Notes: a model not told the origin generated them from the sequence alone. DNA of 64,000 bases from Micavibrio_B sp964399985 (GCA_964399985.1 CAYNRY010000001.1:1-64000), one strand, 5' to 3'; shown: positions 1 to 8,475, counted from the first letter of the stretch. Numbers and translations are program-made.

Positions 1-50
1 AAGGCGGCCGTACCGTCGGCGCCGGCGTCGTTGATACGATTGTTGAATAA
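1..50 (+). CDS. tuf: Elongation factor Tu, C-terminal end (partial)
   Basis: The first 50 bases encode the last 15 residues of EF-Tu and its TAA stop. The tail GGRTVGAGVVDTIVE matches the conserved EF-Tu C-terminus. EF-Tu delivers aminoacyl-tRNA to the ribosome as a GTPase. A tuf copy just ahead of rpsJ is the usual alphaproteobacterial order (str operon leading into S10), which supports the call despite the short fragment. The rest of the gene lies outside the window. Confidence 0.85.
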   Translation, partial: GGRTVGAGVVDTIVE

Positions 51-64
51 GGAAATTTGGAATT

Positions 65-385
65 ATGGACACACAAACCATTCGCATCCGCCTTCGGGCA
101 TTTGACCACCGCGTTCTCGATGTTTCGACAGCCGAGATCGTGAACACAGCCAAGCGCACAGGCGCGCAGGTTCGTGGTCCTATTCCACTTCCAACACGCA
201 TTGAGAAGTTCACCGTCTTGCGCTCTCCGCATATCGATAAAAAATCGATGGAAGCGTTCGAAATGAGAACACATAAACGCGTACTGGATATCGTAGACCC
301 TACACCACAAACCGTTGACGCGCTGATGAAGCTCGACCTCGCTGCCGGTGTGGATGTTGAAATTAAAATTGGCCAAGCGGCTTAA
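65..385 (+). CDS. rpsJ: 30S ribosomal protein S10 (NusE)
   Basis: Protein of 106 aa, close to the usual 103. The N-terminus (TIRIRLRAFDHR) and the loop containing EMRTHKRVLDI are typical of S10. S10 sits in the 30S head and, as NusE, joins the NusB antitermination complex. It is the first gene of the S10 operon, 14 bases after tuf, with GGAAATTTGGA upstream as the ribosome-binding region. Only a short gap separates it from tuf, so co-transcription with tuf is likely. Confidence 0.98.
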   Translation: MDTQTIRIRLRAFDHRVLDVSTAEIVNTAKRTGAQVRGPIPLPTRIEKFTVLRSPHIDKKSMEAFEMRTHKRVLDIVDPTPQTVDALMKLDLAAGVDVEIKIGQAA

Positions 386-410
386 GTAGAAAGTATTTGG
401 AGAAACGACC

Positions 411-1172
411 ATGAGAACAGGTCTGATAGCACGTAAGGAAGGGATGAGCCGCATTTTTGCTGCTGATGGTTCCCACATTCCTGTGACGATCCTGAAAGTT
501 GAGAATTGCCAGGTTACTGCAATTCGTACGCAAGCAAAAGAAGGCTACACGGCCGTTCAGCTGGGCGTTGGCAAAGCGAAAGTGAATCGTACATCGAAAC
601 CGATGCGCGGCGTATTTGCAAAAGCCAAGGTCGAGCCGAAAATCAAGGTTTGCGAATTCCGCGTTTCCCCAGAAAACGTTCTGGAGATTGGTGCAGAATT
701 ATCCGTCGAGCATTTCGTTGCCGGTCAATTCGTCGATATCCAAGGCACGACTAAAGGTAAGGGTTTTGCCGGTGCGATGAAACGCTGGAACTTCGGTGGT
801 ATGCGCGCATCTCACGGTGTATCTGTAACGCACCGTGCACATGGTTCGACAGGTCAGCGTCAGGATCCAGGTAAAGTTTTCAAGAACAAGAAAATGGCCG
901 GTCACCTCGGTGACGAAACTGTAACGACGCAAAACCTGAAAGTGGTTGCGGTCGATGCGGCTCAAGGCTTGATCCTGATTGAAGGCGCGGTCCCGGGTAA
1001 CGCGACATCCTACGTCAAAATCACAGACGCTATTAAAAAAGCGTTGCCAGCCGAGGCTCCGATGCCTGCTGGTCTGAAACAGTCAAATGCTCCTAAAGCT
1101 GAAGCGGCTCCTGCACCTGCAGAAGAAGCAGCTCCTGCCGCAGAAGCGACACAAGAGCAAGGTGAAGCATAA
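411..1172 (+). CDS. rplC: 50S ribosomal protein L3
   Basis: Protein of 253 aa with the L3 core: start RTGLIARKEGMSRIF, then the conserved KGKGFAGAMKRW and GSTGQRQDPGKVFK region near residues 115-160 that reaches toward the peptidyl-transferase centre. The usual length is about 210-220 aa; the extra roughly 30 C-terminal residues are rich in Ala, Pro and Glu (from about residue 222). Its stop overlaps the rplD start by one base, which suggests translational coupling. L3 is an early 50S assembly protein. Confidence 0.98.
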   Translation: MRTGLIARKEGMSRIFAADGSHIPVTILKVENCQVTAIRTQAKEGYTAVQLGVGKAKVNRTSKPMRGVFAKAKVEPKIKVCEFRVSPENVLEIGAELSVEHFVAGQFVDIQGTTKGKGFAGAMKRWNFGGMRASHGVSVTHRAHGSTGQRQDPGKVFKNKKMAGHLGDETVTTQNLKVVAVDAAQGLILIEGAVPGNATSYVKITDAIKKALPAEAPMPAGLKQSNAPKAEAAPAPAEEAAPAAEATQEQGEA

Positions 1173-1819
1173 TGAAAATTGCTGTCAAAAATCTTCAGAA
1201 CAAAGACGCCGGTTCTATTGAACTGAACGACGAAGTGTTCGGCGTGGAAATCCGTCAGGATATCCTGCACCGTATGGTTCGCTACCAGCTGAACAAGCGT
1301 CAGGCCGGCACACATAAAACCAAGGATATTTCCGAAGTTTCAGGTACAGGTAAAAAGCCTTTCAAGCAAAAAGGTACAGGTTCCGCCCGTCGCGGTACAA
1401 ACCGTGCGCCTCACCATGTTGGCGGTGCCCGCATGTTCGGTCCGGTCGTTCGTTCCCATGCGACTGAAATGCCGAAACGCGAACGCGCTCTGGCTTTGAA
1501 AATCGCATTGTCTTCGAAAGTAGCGAGCGGCAAACTTATTATTCTGGACGCAACCAATGTTGCCAAGCCGAATACAAAAGAAATGGTTGCTACGCTGAAA
1601 ACCATGGGTATTACATCCGCTGTGTTCGTAACCGGACCTGAGCTGGATGTAAACTTTGCGCTTTCCGCCCGCAACATTCCGCTGATCGATGTTACATCGT
1701 CAGACGGTGCAAACGTCTACGACATCCTGCGTCGCGACACACTCGTCCTGACAAAAGATGCTGTTGATGCCCTGACAACACGTTTAACTGGAGATAAGCC
1801 AGTTAAAGCAGCGGCATAA
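1172..1819 (+). CDS. rplD: 50S ribosomal protein L4
   Basis: Protein of 215 aa, normal for the family. It carries the L4 loop with GTGSARRGTNRAPHHVGGARMFGP-type residues (about 69-93) that lines the exit tunnel. Coupled to rplC by a one-base overlap. In Escherichia coli L4 represses the S10 operon at the leader; here the leader would lie upstream of or within tuf, outside the window, so such control cannot be judged. Confidence 0.98.
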   Translation: MKIAVKNLQNKDAGSIELNDEVFGVEIRQDILHRMVRYQLNKRQAGTHKTKDISEVSGTGKKPFKQKGTGSARRGTNRAPHHVGGARMFGPVVRSHATEMPKRERALALKIALSSKVASGKLIILDATNVAKPNTKEMVATLKTMGITSAVFVTGPELDVNFALSARNIPLIDVTSSDGANVYDILRRDTLVLTKDAVDALTTRLTGDKPVKAAA

Positions 1820-1830
1820 GGAGAGAAATT

Positions 1831-2151
1831 ATGGCGAAAGCAAAAACAGAAACTAAGGCAATTAGTGAAAAGGCTTACACGATCCTGAAAAGCCCTGTCG
1901 TCACTGAAAAATCGACAATGGGTTCCCAGTACGGTCAGGTGACTTTCCGCGTTGAGAAATCCGCAACCAAGCCTCAAATCAAGGCTGCCGTTGAAGCGCT
2001 TTTCAAAGTGAAAGTGACCAACGTCAACACATTGATCACCAAAGGCAAAACAAAGCGTTTCAAAGGCGTTGCCGGTAAACGCTCTGATGTTAAAAAAGCT
2101 ATCGTGACTTTGGCTGAAGGCCAGACGATCGATGTCGGAACCGGAGTATAA
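1831..2151 (+). CDS. rplW: 50S ribosomal protein L23
   Basis: Protein of 106 aa. The core begins near residue 15 with the motif YTILKSPVVTEKS, and the segment around VNTLITKGKTKRFKG is typical of L23. L23 lies at the tunnel exit and docks trigger factor and SRP. It follows rplD by 11 bases with an AGGAGAG ribosome-binding site. A short Lys-rich N-terminal extension of about 14 residues precedes the conserved domain. Confidence 0.98.
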   Translation: MAKAKTETKAISEKAYTILKSPVVTEKSTMGSQYGQVTFRVEKSATKPQIKAAVEALFKVKVTNVNTLITKGKTKRFKGVAGKRSDVKKAIVTLAEGQTIDVGTGV

Positions 2152-2163
2152 GGACTTAAAACA

Positions 2164-3000
2164 ATGGCTTTAAGAAAATCAAATCCAGTTACCCCAGGTA
2201 CCCGCCAGCTTATTCTGGTAGACCGCTCTAATCTTTGGAAAGGCTCTCCTGAAAAAAGCCTGACAGAAGGTAAGAAGAAAACCGGTGGTCGTAACAATCT
2301 TGGACGTATCACCTCTTTCACAAAAAGCGGCGGCCACAAGCAGCGCTACCGTATCATCGACTTCAAACGTAAGAAGTTTGATACAGAAGGAACTGTCGAG
2401 CGTCTGGAATACGATCCGAACCGCACGGCTTACATCGCTCTCGTATCTTACGCAGACGGCGAAAAAGCATATGTGCTGGCACCGCAACGTTTGAAAGAAG
2501 GCGACAAGATCATCTCCGGTGAGAAAGTCGATATCAAAGTCGGTAACGCGATGCCACTTCGCTCCATGCCGGTCGGTACGATCATTCACAATGTTGAGAT
2601 GAAGCCTGGCAAAGGCGGTCAAATGGCCCGCTCTGCCGGTACATACGCTCAACTCGTCGGTCGTGACGCAGGTTACGCTCAAATTAAATTATCTTCCGGC
2701 GAACTTCGCCTCGTGCACGGTGAGTGCATGGCGACAGTCGGTGCAGTATCCAATCCTGACCACATGAACGAATCATGGGGTAAGGCCGGACGCTCACGCT
2801 GGAAAGGTATCAAGCCGAATGTCCGCGGTGTTGCTATGAACCCGATCGATCACCCGCATGGTGGTGGTGAAGGCCGTACATCAGGTGGACGTCACCCGGT
2901 TTCCCCATGGGGTAAAACAGCCAAGGGTGGCAAGACTCGTAAGAATAAATCGACGGATAGACTGATTATCCGCCGCCGTAAAAACAAGAACCAGAAATAA
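2164..3000 (+). CDS. rplB: 50S ribosomal protein L2
   Basis: Protein of 278 aa, the usual length. It shows the OB-fold and SH3-like domains of L2 and the signature NPIDHPHGGGEGRTSGGRHP near the C-terminus, whose histidine is important for peptidyl transferase activity. L2 bridges the subunits and is a primary 23S rRNA binder. Located 12 bases after rplW in the standard S10 order. Confidence 0.99.
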   Translation: MALRKSNPVTPGTRQLILVDRSNLWKGSPEKSLTEGKKKTGGRNNLGRITSFTKSGGHKQRYRIIDFKRKKFDTEGTVERLEYDPNRTAYIALVSYADGEKAYVLAPQRLKEGDKIISGEKVDIKVGNAMPLRSMPVGTIIHNVEMKPGKGGQMARSAGTYAQLVGRDAGYAQIKLSSGELRLVHGECMATVGAVSNPDHMNESWGKAGRSRWKGIKPNVRGVAMNPIDHPHGGGEGRTSGGRHPVSPWGKTAKGGKTRKNKSTDRLIIRRRKNKNQK

Positions 3001-3019
3001 GAAGGACGCGAAGTAAACT

Positions 3020-3295
3020 ATGGCTCGTTCAGTATGGAAAGGTCCGTTTGTTGATGGCTATCTACTTAAGAAAGTAGAAGGCTCTCGCTCATCCGGAAAA
3101 AATTCGCCGATCAAAACTTGGTCGCGTCGTTCAACAATTTTACCGCAATTTGTCGGTCTGACATTTGCTGTCCATAACGGGAAGAATTTTATCCCTGTTC
3201 TGGTTACAGACAACATGATTGGCCACAAGCTTGGTGAATTCGCGCCAACACGTACCTACAAAGGTCACGCTGGCGACAAGACAGCCAAGAAATAA
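3020..3295 (+). CDS. rpsS: 30S ribosomal protein S19
   Basis: Protein of 91 aa with the standard start MARSVWKGPFVDGYL and the conserved RRSTILPQFVGLTFAVHNGK centre. S19 sits in the 30S head next to S13 and near the A-site tRNA. It has an AGGACGCGAAG ribosome-binding region and lies between rplB and rplV as expected. Confidence 0.98.
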   Translation: MARSVWKGPFVDGYLLKKVEGSRSSGKNSPIKTWSRRSTILPQFVGLTFAVHNGKNFIPVLVTDNMIGHKLGEFAPTRTYKGHAGDKTAKK

Positions 3296-3310
3296 TAAGG
3301 AAGCGCTATT

Positions 3311-3685
3311 ATGAGCCAGAAAAAGAATGAAAGACGGGTCGCGGAGACGGAAGCAAGAGCTTTCAACAAATTCGTTGATTCTTCTCCTTACAAATTGAAT
3401 CTCGTTGCGGAAATGATCCGTGGCATGAAGGCGGAAAAAGCGCTGATCGATCTTCAGTTCAGCCGCAAGCGCGTTGCACTTGATGTTCAAAAGACATTGC
3501 AATCCGCCGTTTCGAATGCTGAGAACAACCATAACCTGGATGTCGACCGCCTGTATGTTGCAGAAGCGACTGTTGGTAAATCCATGGTCATGAAACGCTT
3601 TCATGCACGGGGCCGTGGCCGCAGCGCGGGCGTAAAGAAATTTTTCAGCAACATAACAATCGTTGTTAAAGAGAGAGCAGAATAA
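3311..3685 (+). CDS. rplV: 50S ribosomal protein L22
   Basis: Protein of 124 aa. The conserved L22 fold is visible from about residue 17 (FVDSSPYKLNLVAEMIRG) to the C-terminal hairpin (GRGRSAGVKKFFSNITIVV) that reaches into the exit tunnel and contributes to macrolide binding. The stop overlaps the rpsC start by one base. A short charged N-terminal extension precedes the core. Confidence 0.98.
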   Translation: MSQKKNERRVAETEARAFNKFVDSSPYKLNLVAEMIRGMKAEKALIDLQFSRKRVALDVQKTLQSAVSNAENNHNLDVDRLYVAEATVGKSMVMKRFHARGRGRSAGVKKFFSNITIVVKERAE

Positions 3686-4371
3686 TGGGCCAAAAAGTAA
3701 ATCCGATCGGCATTCGCGTTGGCATCAACCGCACTTGGGACTCCCGCTGGTTCTCTGCAAAGAATTACGCAGAGAAACTGGTAGAAGACCTGAAATTGCG
3801 CGCTTTCGTTTTTGAAAAACTCAAAACAGCTGGCGTTTCCAAAGTTATCATCGAGCGCGCTGCGAAGAACACGAAAGTGACCGTTCACACAGCACGTCCT
3901 GGCGTTATCATTGGTAAAAAAGGCGCTGATATCGAGAAACTGCGCAAAGACCTGTCTTCCAAGGCTGGCGGCGAAGTATCTTTGAACATCGTTGAAATCC
4001 GCAAGCCGGAAATTGACGCTCAACTCGTTGCCGAGGGCGTTGCCCAACAGCTCGAGCGCCGCGTTTCTTTCCGTCGCGCAATGAAGCGTGCGACACAATC
4101 TGCGATGCGTCTTGGCGGAAAAGGCATCCGTATCAACGTATCAGGCCGTCTGGCCGGTGCAGATATCGCGCGTATGGAATGGTATCGCGAAGGCCGCGTG
4201 CCGTTGCACACACTTCGCGCCGATCTGGACTACGGCACAGCCGAAGCCCTGACGACATACGGTATCATCGGTATCAAGGTCTGGATATATAAGGGCGACG
4301 TTCTCGAGCACGATCCGCAAGCGCGCGACAAGCGTAATGCGGAGAATATCGGGCCTTCTAAAAGAGATTAA
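3685..4371 (+). CDS. rpsC: 30S ribosomal protein S3
   Basis: Protein of 228 aa starting MGQKVNPIGIRVGINRTWDS, the invariant S3 start. The KH type-2 domain carries the GKKG loop (about residues 76-79) and the C-terminal domain has SGRLAGADIARMEWYREG. S3 forms part of the mRNA entry channel with S4 and S5 and has helicase activity there. Start overlaps the rplV stop. Its own stop overlaps an ATG opening a 10-codon minigene (see 4371). Confidence 0.99.
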   Translation: MGQKVNPIGIRVGINRTWDSRWFSAKNYAEKLVEDLKLRAFVFEKLKTAGVSKVIIERAAKNTKVTVHTARPGVIIGKKGADIEKLRKDLSSKAGGEVSLNIVEIRKPEIDAQLVAEGVAQQLERRVSFRRAMKRATQSAMRLGGKGIRINVSGRLAGADIARMEWYREGRVPLHTLRADLDYGTAEALTTYGIIGIKVWIYKGDVLEHDPQARDKRNAENIGPSKRD

Positions 4372-4403
4372 TGGCTAAAGAGACTAAGAAGAATTTTAAG
4401 TAG
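4371..4403 (+). other. Ten-codon minigene between rpsC and rplP
   Basis: An ATG overlaps the rpsC TAA by one base and opens a frame MAKETKKNFK followed by TAG, ending 12 bases before the rplP ATG. It fills a gap of 44 bases in an operon whose other gaps are short. It may simply be the spacer holding the rplP ribosome-binding site, or re-initiation on it may carry ribosomes to rplP. No homology is claimed. Confidence 0.25.
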
Positions 4404-4415
4404 GAGTTTAGGACC

Positions 4416-4829
4416 ATGCTGGTTCCAAAGAAGACCAAATACAGAAAAATGCACAAAGGCCGCATCAAGGGTGTAGCCAAAGGTGGCGCAACTCTGGCGT
4501 TTGGCGCATTCGGTATGAAAGCGCTTGAGCCTGATCGTTTGACAGCGCGTCAGATCGAAGCGGCTCGTCGTGCGATTTCACGTCACATGAAGCGTCAAGG
4601 TAAAGTCTGGATCCGCATTTTTCCTGATGTGCCGGTTTCAAAAAAGCCTCTCGAGGTTCGTATGGGTTCCGGTAAAGGTTCTCCTGAATTCTGGGCAGCG
4701 CGTATCAAGCCAGGTCGCATCATGTTCGAACTGGATGGCGTTTCCGAGCAGATTGCTCGCGAAGCTCTTGAACTGGCAGCTGCGAAGCTTCCAATTAAAA
4801 CAAAATTTATCAAACGAGTTGGTGAATAA
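4416..4829 (+). CDS. rplP: 50S ribosomal protein L16
   Basis: Protein of 137 aa, standard length, starting MLVPKKTKYRKMHKGRIKG. It has the GSGKGSPEFWAARIKPG segment around residues 84-100. L16 helps shape the A-site and binds late in 50S assembly. The gap to rpsC is 44 bases, longer than neighbouring gaps, and contains a TAGGAG ribosome-binding site. rpmC follows after 2 bases. Confidence 0.98.
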   Translation: MLVPKKTKYRKMHKGRIKGVAKGGATLAFGAFGMKALEPDRLTARQIEAARRAISRHMKRQGKVWIRIFPDVPVSKKPLEVRMGSGKGSPEFWAARIKPGRIMFELDGVSEQIAREALELAAAKLPIKTKFIKRVGE

Positions 4830-4831
4830 TC

Positions 4832-5101
4832 ATGGCTAAAGAAAAAGCAAAAACAGCGGATAAAGCAGAAGACTTAAAAGGCAAATCAGCTGATGAGCTG
4901 AACACCATGCTGATCGATCTGCGCAAAAACCAGATGAATCTGCGTTTCCAGCGCGCCGGTGGCGGTCTTGAGAAAACAGATGCAATTCGTAAGGTTCGCC
5001 GCACGATTGCCCGCGTTAAAACATTTTTGAATCAACAGTCTGCGGCTGCGAAAGCATCTACAGCAAAAGCAGCTCCAAAAGCTGCGAAAAAGAAAGCTTA
5101 A
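4832..5101 (+). CDS. rpmC: 50S ribosomal protein L29
   Basis: The L29 helical hairpin spans about residues 10-67 (KSADELNTMLIDLRKNQMNLRFQ and IRKVRRTIARVKTFLN). L29 lies beside L23 at the tunnel exit. At 89 aa it is longer than the usual 63-70 because of an Ala/Lys-rich tail (ASTAKAAPKAAKKKA), a composition also seen on S17 and L17 here. Confidence 0.96.
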   Translation: MAKEKAKTADKAEDLKGKSADELNTMLIDLRKNQMNLRFQRAGGGLEKTDAIRKVRRTIARVKTFLNQQSAAAKASTAKAAPKAAKKKA

Positions 5102-5112
5102 GGAGCTAATAG

Positions 5113-5436
5113 ATGCCACGTCGTGTACTTCAAGGCCGTATCGTCAGCGACAAAATGGACAAGACAGTCACTGTCCTTGTTGAACGTCGCTACATGCACC
5201 CGATCTACAAAAAATACGTTCGTCGTACGGATAAATACGCAGCGCATGATGAGAACAATATGTTCCGCGCAGGCGATTTCGTATCGATCGAAGAATGCCG
5301 CCCGTTGTCAAAGCGCAAGTCTTGGACTGTGATTACAGATCCAACAACGATCAAGCGCTCTGAGATCGTCGAAGAGACAACTAAAGCAGCTAAACCTGAA
5401 ACAAAGAAAAAAGCAGCGGCCAAGAAAAAGGCTTAA
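5113..5436 (+). CDS. rpsQ: 30S ribosomal protein S17
   Basis: S17 OB-fold is recognised from GRIVSDKMDKTVTVLVERR and the HDENNMFRAGDFVSIEECRPLSK motif. S17 is a primary 16S rRNA binder of the 30S body. The length of 107 aa exceeds the usual 80-85; the extra roughly 25 residues form a Lys/Ala/Thr-rich tail. Located 11 bases after rpmC with AAGGAGC as the ribosome-binding site. Confidence 0.97.
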   Translation: MPRRVLQGRIVSDKMDKTVTVLVERRYMHPIYKKYVRRTDKYAAHDENNMFRAGDFVSIEECRPLSKRKSWTVITDPTTIKRSEIVEETTKAAKPETKKKAAAKKKA

Positions 5437-5460
5437 GCAGAGTAATTAAGGACCAAAGTC

Positions 5461-5829
5461 ATGATCCAGATGGAAAGCAACCTCGACGTTGCAGACAATA
5501 GCGGAGCCCGCCGCGTCCAGTGCATCAAAGTACTGGGCGGCTCAAAGCGCCGCACAGCCTCGATCGGCGACGTTATCGTCGTTGCGATTCAAGACGCGAT
5601 CCCGCGCGGTAAAGTAAAGAAGGGTGACGTGCATCGCGCCGTTATCGTTCGCACCGCTTTCGGTATCAAGCGTACGAATGGCGAGCAAATCCGCTTCGAC
5701 TCCAATGCGGTCGTTCTGATCAACAAATCAGGCGAGCCGATCGGAACCCGTATCTTTGGACCAGTTACCCGCGAATTGCGCGGTAAAGGGTATATGAAAA
5801 TTATTTCTCTTGCTGCAGAGGTGCTGTAA
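5461..5829 (+). CDS. rplN: 50S ribosomal protein L14
   Basis: Protein of 122 aa, exactly the family length, starting MIQMESNLDVADNSGARR. L14 contacts L19 and the 30S subunit at bridge B5 and B8 and is the docking site for silencing factor RsfS. First gene of the classical spc operon, but no terminator or clear promoter is seen in the 24-base gap after rpsQ. Its stop overlaps the rplX ATG (TAATG). Confidence 0.98.
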   Translation: MIQMESNLDVADNSGARRVQCIKVLGGSKRRTASIGDVIVVAIQDAIPRGKVKKGDVHRAVIVRTAFGIKRTNGEQIRFDSNAVVLINKSGEPIGTRIFGPVTRELRGKGYMKIISLAAEVL

Positions 5830-6152
5830 TGACCGCTCCTAAAATGAAAATCAAAAAAGGCGACACTGTTGTCGTCATCACTGGCAAAGACAAAGGCCGT
5901 ACTGGTGAAGTAACGAAAGTTATTCCAACAGAAGCCCGGGTGGTTGTGGCTGGCATCAACCAGATGACCAAGCACCGCAAACCGACTCAATTCGCCCAAG
6001 GCGGTATTGAGAAAGTGGAAGCGTCAATTCACGTTTCTAACGTTGCTCTCGCCGATCCAAAATCGGGCAAGGCAACAAAAGTCGGCTTCAAAGCTGAAAA
6101 AGATGGCACAAAAGTTCGGATTGCGCGTAAATCCGGCGACAAAATAGGTTAA
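5829..6152 (+). CDS. rplX: 50S ribosomal protein L24
   Basis: Protein of 107 aa with the KOW motif at the N-terminus (MKIKKGDTVVVITGKDKGRTGEV). L24 is an assembly initiator that binds the 5' domain of 23S rRNA. The segment ASIHVSNVALADPKSGKATKVGFK is typical. Start overlaps the rplN stop by one base, indicating coupling. Confidence 0.97.
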   Translation: MTAPKMKIKKGDTVVVITGKDKGRTGEVTKVIPTEARVVVAGINQMTKHRKPTQFAQGGIEKVEASIHVSNVALADPKSGKATKVGFKAEKDGTKVRIARKSGDKIG

Positions 6153-6163
6153 GGAGAGTCAAC

Positions 6164-6727
6164 ATGGCTCAGAAGGCACAAAAACAACTGGCTCGCATGC
6201 AAGACCGTTATGAGAAAAATCTCAAAGCGGCGATGAAGGCGAAATACGGCTATAAAAATGACTATCAGATTCCAAAACTGGATAAGATTGTTATCAATAT
6301 GGGCGTTGGTGAAGCGACAACAGACCGTAAGCATCTCGATACGGCGCTGAAGGATCTGGCTGCGATTTCTGGTCAAAAACCAGTCACGACAAAAGCTCGT
6401 AAAGCGAACGCATCTTTCAAGATCCGCGCTGAACAGCAAATCGGCTGTAAAGTAACACTTCGCGGCACCCGCATGTATGAATTCCTCGACCGTCTGGTCA
6501 CGATCGCTCTTCCGCGCGTTCGCGACTTCCGCGGTATCAACGGAAAAGCATTCGACGGCCGCGGTAACTACGCGCTCGGCATCAAGGAACACACTATTTT
6601 CCCTGAGATCAACTATGAGAAAGTTGATACGACACGCGGTATGGATATCGTGATCTGCACAACTGCAGCGAGCGATGAAGAAGCAAAAGAATTACTGCGC
6701 GGCTTTGATCTGCCGTTTAGAAATTAA
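6164..6727 (+). CDS. rplE: 50S ribosomal protein L5
   Basis: Protein of 187 aa with the L5 signature LDKIVINMGVGEA near residue 39 and GKAFDGRGNYALGIKEHTIFPEI near residues 127-150. L5 binds 5S rRNA with L18 and L25 and contacts P-site tRNA. Standard length is about 179; the first residues form a slightly longer charged start. AAGGAG ribosome-binding site upstream. Confidence 0.98.
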   Translation: MAQKAQKQLARMQDRYEKNLKAAMKAKYGYKNDYQIPKLDKIVINMGVGEATTDRKHLDTALKDLAAISGQKPVTTKARKANASFKIRAEQQIGCKVTLRGTRMYEFLDRLVTIALPRVRDFRGINGKAFDGRGNYALGIKEHTIFPEINYEKVDTTRGMDIVICTTAASDEEAKELLRGFDLPFRN

Positions 6728-6746
6728 TTAGAGAAAAGGAACCAAG

Positions 6747-7052
6747 ATGGCTAAATCTAGCGCTGTCAATCGCAACAACAAACGCATCAAAACGGCCAAA
6801 AGCCAAGCGAACAAGCGTCAACAACTAAAAGAAACGATTATGAATCGTGATCTTCCGGTTGAAGAGCGTTTCGCTGCTTCCCTGAAGCTGGCCGAACTGC
6901 CACGTAACGGCGCAAAAAATCGCGTCCGTAACCGTTGCGCCCTGACAGGCCGTCCACGTTCATTCCACGGTAAATTTAATTTGTGCCGTAACATGCTGCG
7001 CAAGCTGGCCTCCGAAGGTCAACTGCCGGGCGTTACGAAATCAAGCTGGTAA
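6747..7052 (+). CDS. rpsN: 30S ribosomal protein S14, zinc-free type
   Basis: Protein of 101 aa, the long form without the CxxC zinc motifs. The C-terminal end (RNRCALTGRPRSFHGKFNLCRN and LPGVTKSSW) is characteristic of the proteobacterial C-minus form. S14 lies in the 30S head and is needed for late assembly. Located between rplE and rpsH as usual. Confidence 0.98.
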   Translation: MAKSSAVNRNNKRIKTAKSQANKRQQLKETIMNRDLPVEERFAASLKLAELPRNGAKNRVRNRCALTGRPRSFHGKFNLCRNMLRKLASEGQLPGVTKSSW

Positions 7053-7067
7053 GAAGGAAACAGCAAC

Positions 7068-7466
7068 ATGACTATGAGCGATCCATTAGGCGATATGCTG
7101 ACACGCATCAGAAACGGACAACGCGCGAAACTGAAAAAAGTTTCCAGCCCGTCATCCCGTTTGCGTATCAACGTTTTGGCTGTTTTGAAATCTTCAGGCT
7201 ATATTCGCGATTACAGCGAAGTTGCCAATGACCAGGGTCAAAAGGAAATTTCAATCGAATTGAAATACGATTCCGGCGAACCTGTCATCAAAGAATTGCA
7301 CCGCGTGTCCAAGCCAGGTCGTCGCGTGTATAGCGGATCTACAGAGATCCCGCGCTTTTACAATGGTCTGGGCACAGTGATCGTTTCAACTCCAAACGGA
7401 GTGATGAGCGATCAGCAAGCCCGTGAGGAAAATGTTGGCGGGGAAGTCCTCTGCCAAGTGTTTTAA
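7068..7466 (+). CDS. rpsH: 30S ribosomal protein S8
   Basis: Protein of 132 aa. The conserved start MSDPLGDMLTRIRNGQ is preceded by two extra codons (ATG ACT), so translation could begin at the first or the third codon; the upstream AGGAAACAGCAAC suits the first. The end GVMSDQQAREENVGGEVLCQVF is the S8 signature. S8 binds 16S helix 21, and in E. coli represses the spc operon at rplE; no such mimic was identified here. Confidence 0.98.
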   Translation: MTMSDPLGDMLTRIRNGQRAKLKKVSSPSSRLRINVLAVLKSSGYIRDYSEVANDQGQKEISIELKYDSGEPVIKELHRVSKPGRRVYSGSTEIPRFYNGLGTVIVSTPNGVMSDQQAREENVGGEVLCQVF

Positions 7467-7502
7467 TAAGTATTCTAATTTTTTAGAGCTAAGGAATAAG
7501 CT

Positions 7503-8036
7503 ATGTCTCGCGTTGGAAAAAATCCGGTTGTACTGCCACAAGGCGTCACAGCCAATCTTGATGGCCAGATCATCAAGGTCAAAGGTCCGAAAGGCGAATT
7601 GTCGTTGGAAGTGCACCGTGACATCGAAGCGAAAATCGATGGCACAAATGTAACGGTTGCGCCAAGAAACGAAGAGCGCCAGACGCGCGCATTATGGGCA
7701 ACCATGCAGCGCCGCATCAAGAACATGGTTATCGGCGTTGCCACAGGTTACGAGAAAAATCTCGAAATCGAAGGCGTCGGTTACCGTTCGAACCTGCAAG
7801 GAAAAGAACTGGTTCTCCAGCTCGGTTTCTCGCATGATATTCGCTATCCAGTGCCGGAAGGTATTCAGATTGCCGTTGATAAACAAACAGCGATCAAAAT
7901 TACTGGCATCGACAAGGAAAAAGTCGGTCAGGTTGCAGCAGAAATCCGCGGGTACAAGCCGCCGGAGCCATATAAAGGCAAAGGCATCCGCTATGTTGGT
8001 GAGTATATCATCCGCAAAGAAGGTAAGAAGAAATAA
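7503..8036 (+). CDS. rplF: 50S ribosomal protein L6
   Basis: Protein of 177 aa, the usual length, starting MSRVGKNPVVLPQGV. The tandem L6 domains end in the signature PPEPYKGKGIRYVGEYI. L6 binds near the sarcin-ricin loop in the GTPase-associated region. A 76-base gap with AAGGAAG before rplR follows, longer than the neighbouring gaps. Confidence 0.98.
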   Translation: MSRVGKNPVVLPQGVTANLDGQIIKVKGPKGELSLEVHRDIEAKIDGTNVTVAPRNEERQTRALWATMQRRIKNMVIGVATGYEKNLEIEGVGYRSNLQGKELVLQLGFSHDIRYPVPEGIQIAVDKQTAIKITGIDKEKVGQVAAEIRGYKPPEPYKGKGIRYVGEYIIRKEGKKK

Positions 8037-8112
8037 TAGATAACAGAAAAAGTCGGGCGGTTCGGCGGATGGTTTAACCCTCACGTCAGCCCATAGACAA
8101 AGGAAGACTAAG

Positions 8113-8475
8113 ATGACACGCGCTAAAGAATCGAACGTACAACGTAAGGCCCGCCGGGTTCGTTATAAATTAAAGCAGATCAACCGCGCCGGTCTGCCGC
8201 GTTTGTCCGTCCACAGATCCAACAACCAGATTTACGCGCAAGTCATCGACGATGTGCAAGGCGTAACATTGGCCGCAGCGTCCACGCTTGATAAGGACCT
8301 GAAATTAAAGACAGGTGCGAATGTTGATGCAGCTTCCCAAGTCGGCAAGCTGGTTGGCGAACGCGCAAAAAAAGCCGGTGTTAGCAAAGTGATGTTTGAT
8401 CGTGGTGCATTCTTGTACCATGGCCGTATCAAGGCTCTCGCTGACGGCGCCCGTGCAGCTGGTTTAGAATTTTAA
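8113..8475 (+). CDS. rplR: 50S ribosomal protein L18
   Basis: Protein of 120 aa with the L18 core: RLSVHRSNNQIYAQVIDD and the C-terminal FDRGAFLYHGRIKALADGAR. L18 binds 5S rRNA together with L5 in the central protuberance. AAGGAAG upstream is the ribosome-binding site. Confidence 0.98.
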   Translation: MTRAKESNVQRKARRVRYKLKQINRAGLPRLSVHRSNNQIYAQVIDDVQGVTLAAASTLDKDLKLKTGANVDAASQVGKLVGERAKKAGVSKVMFDRGAFLYHGRIKALADGARAAGLEF

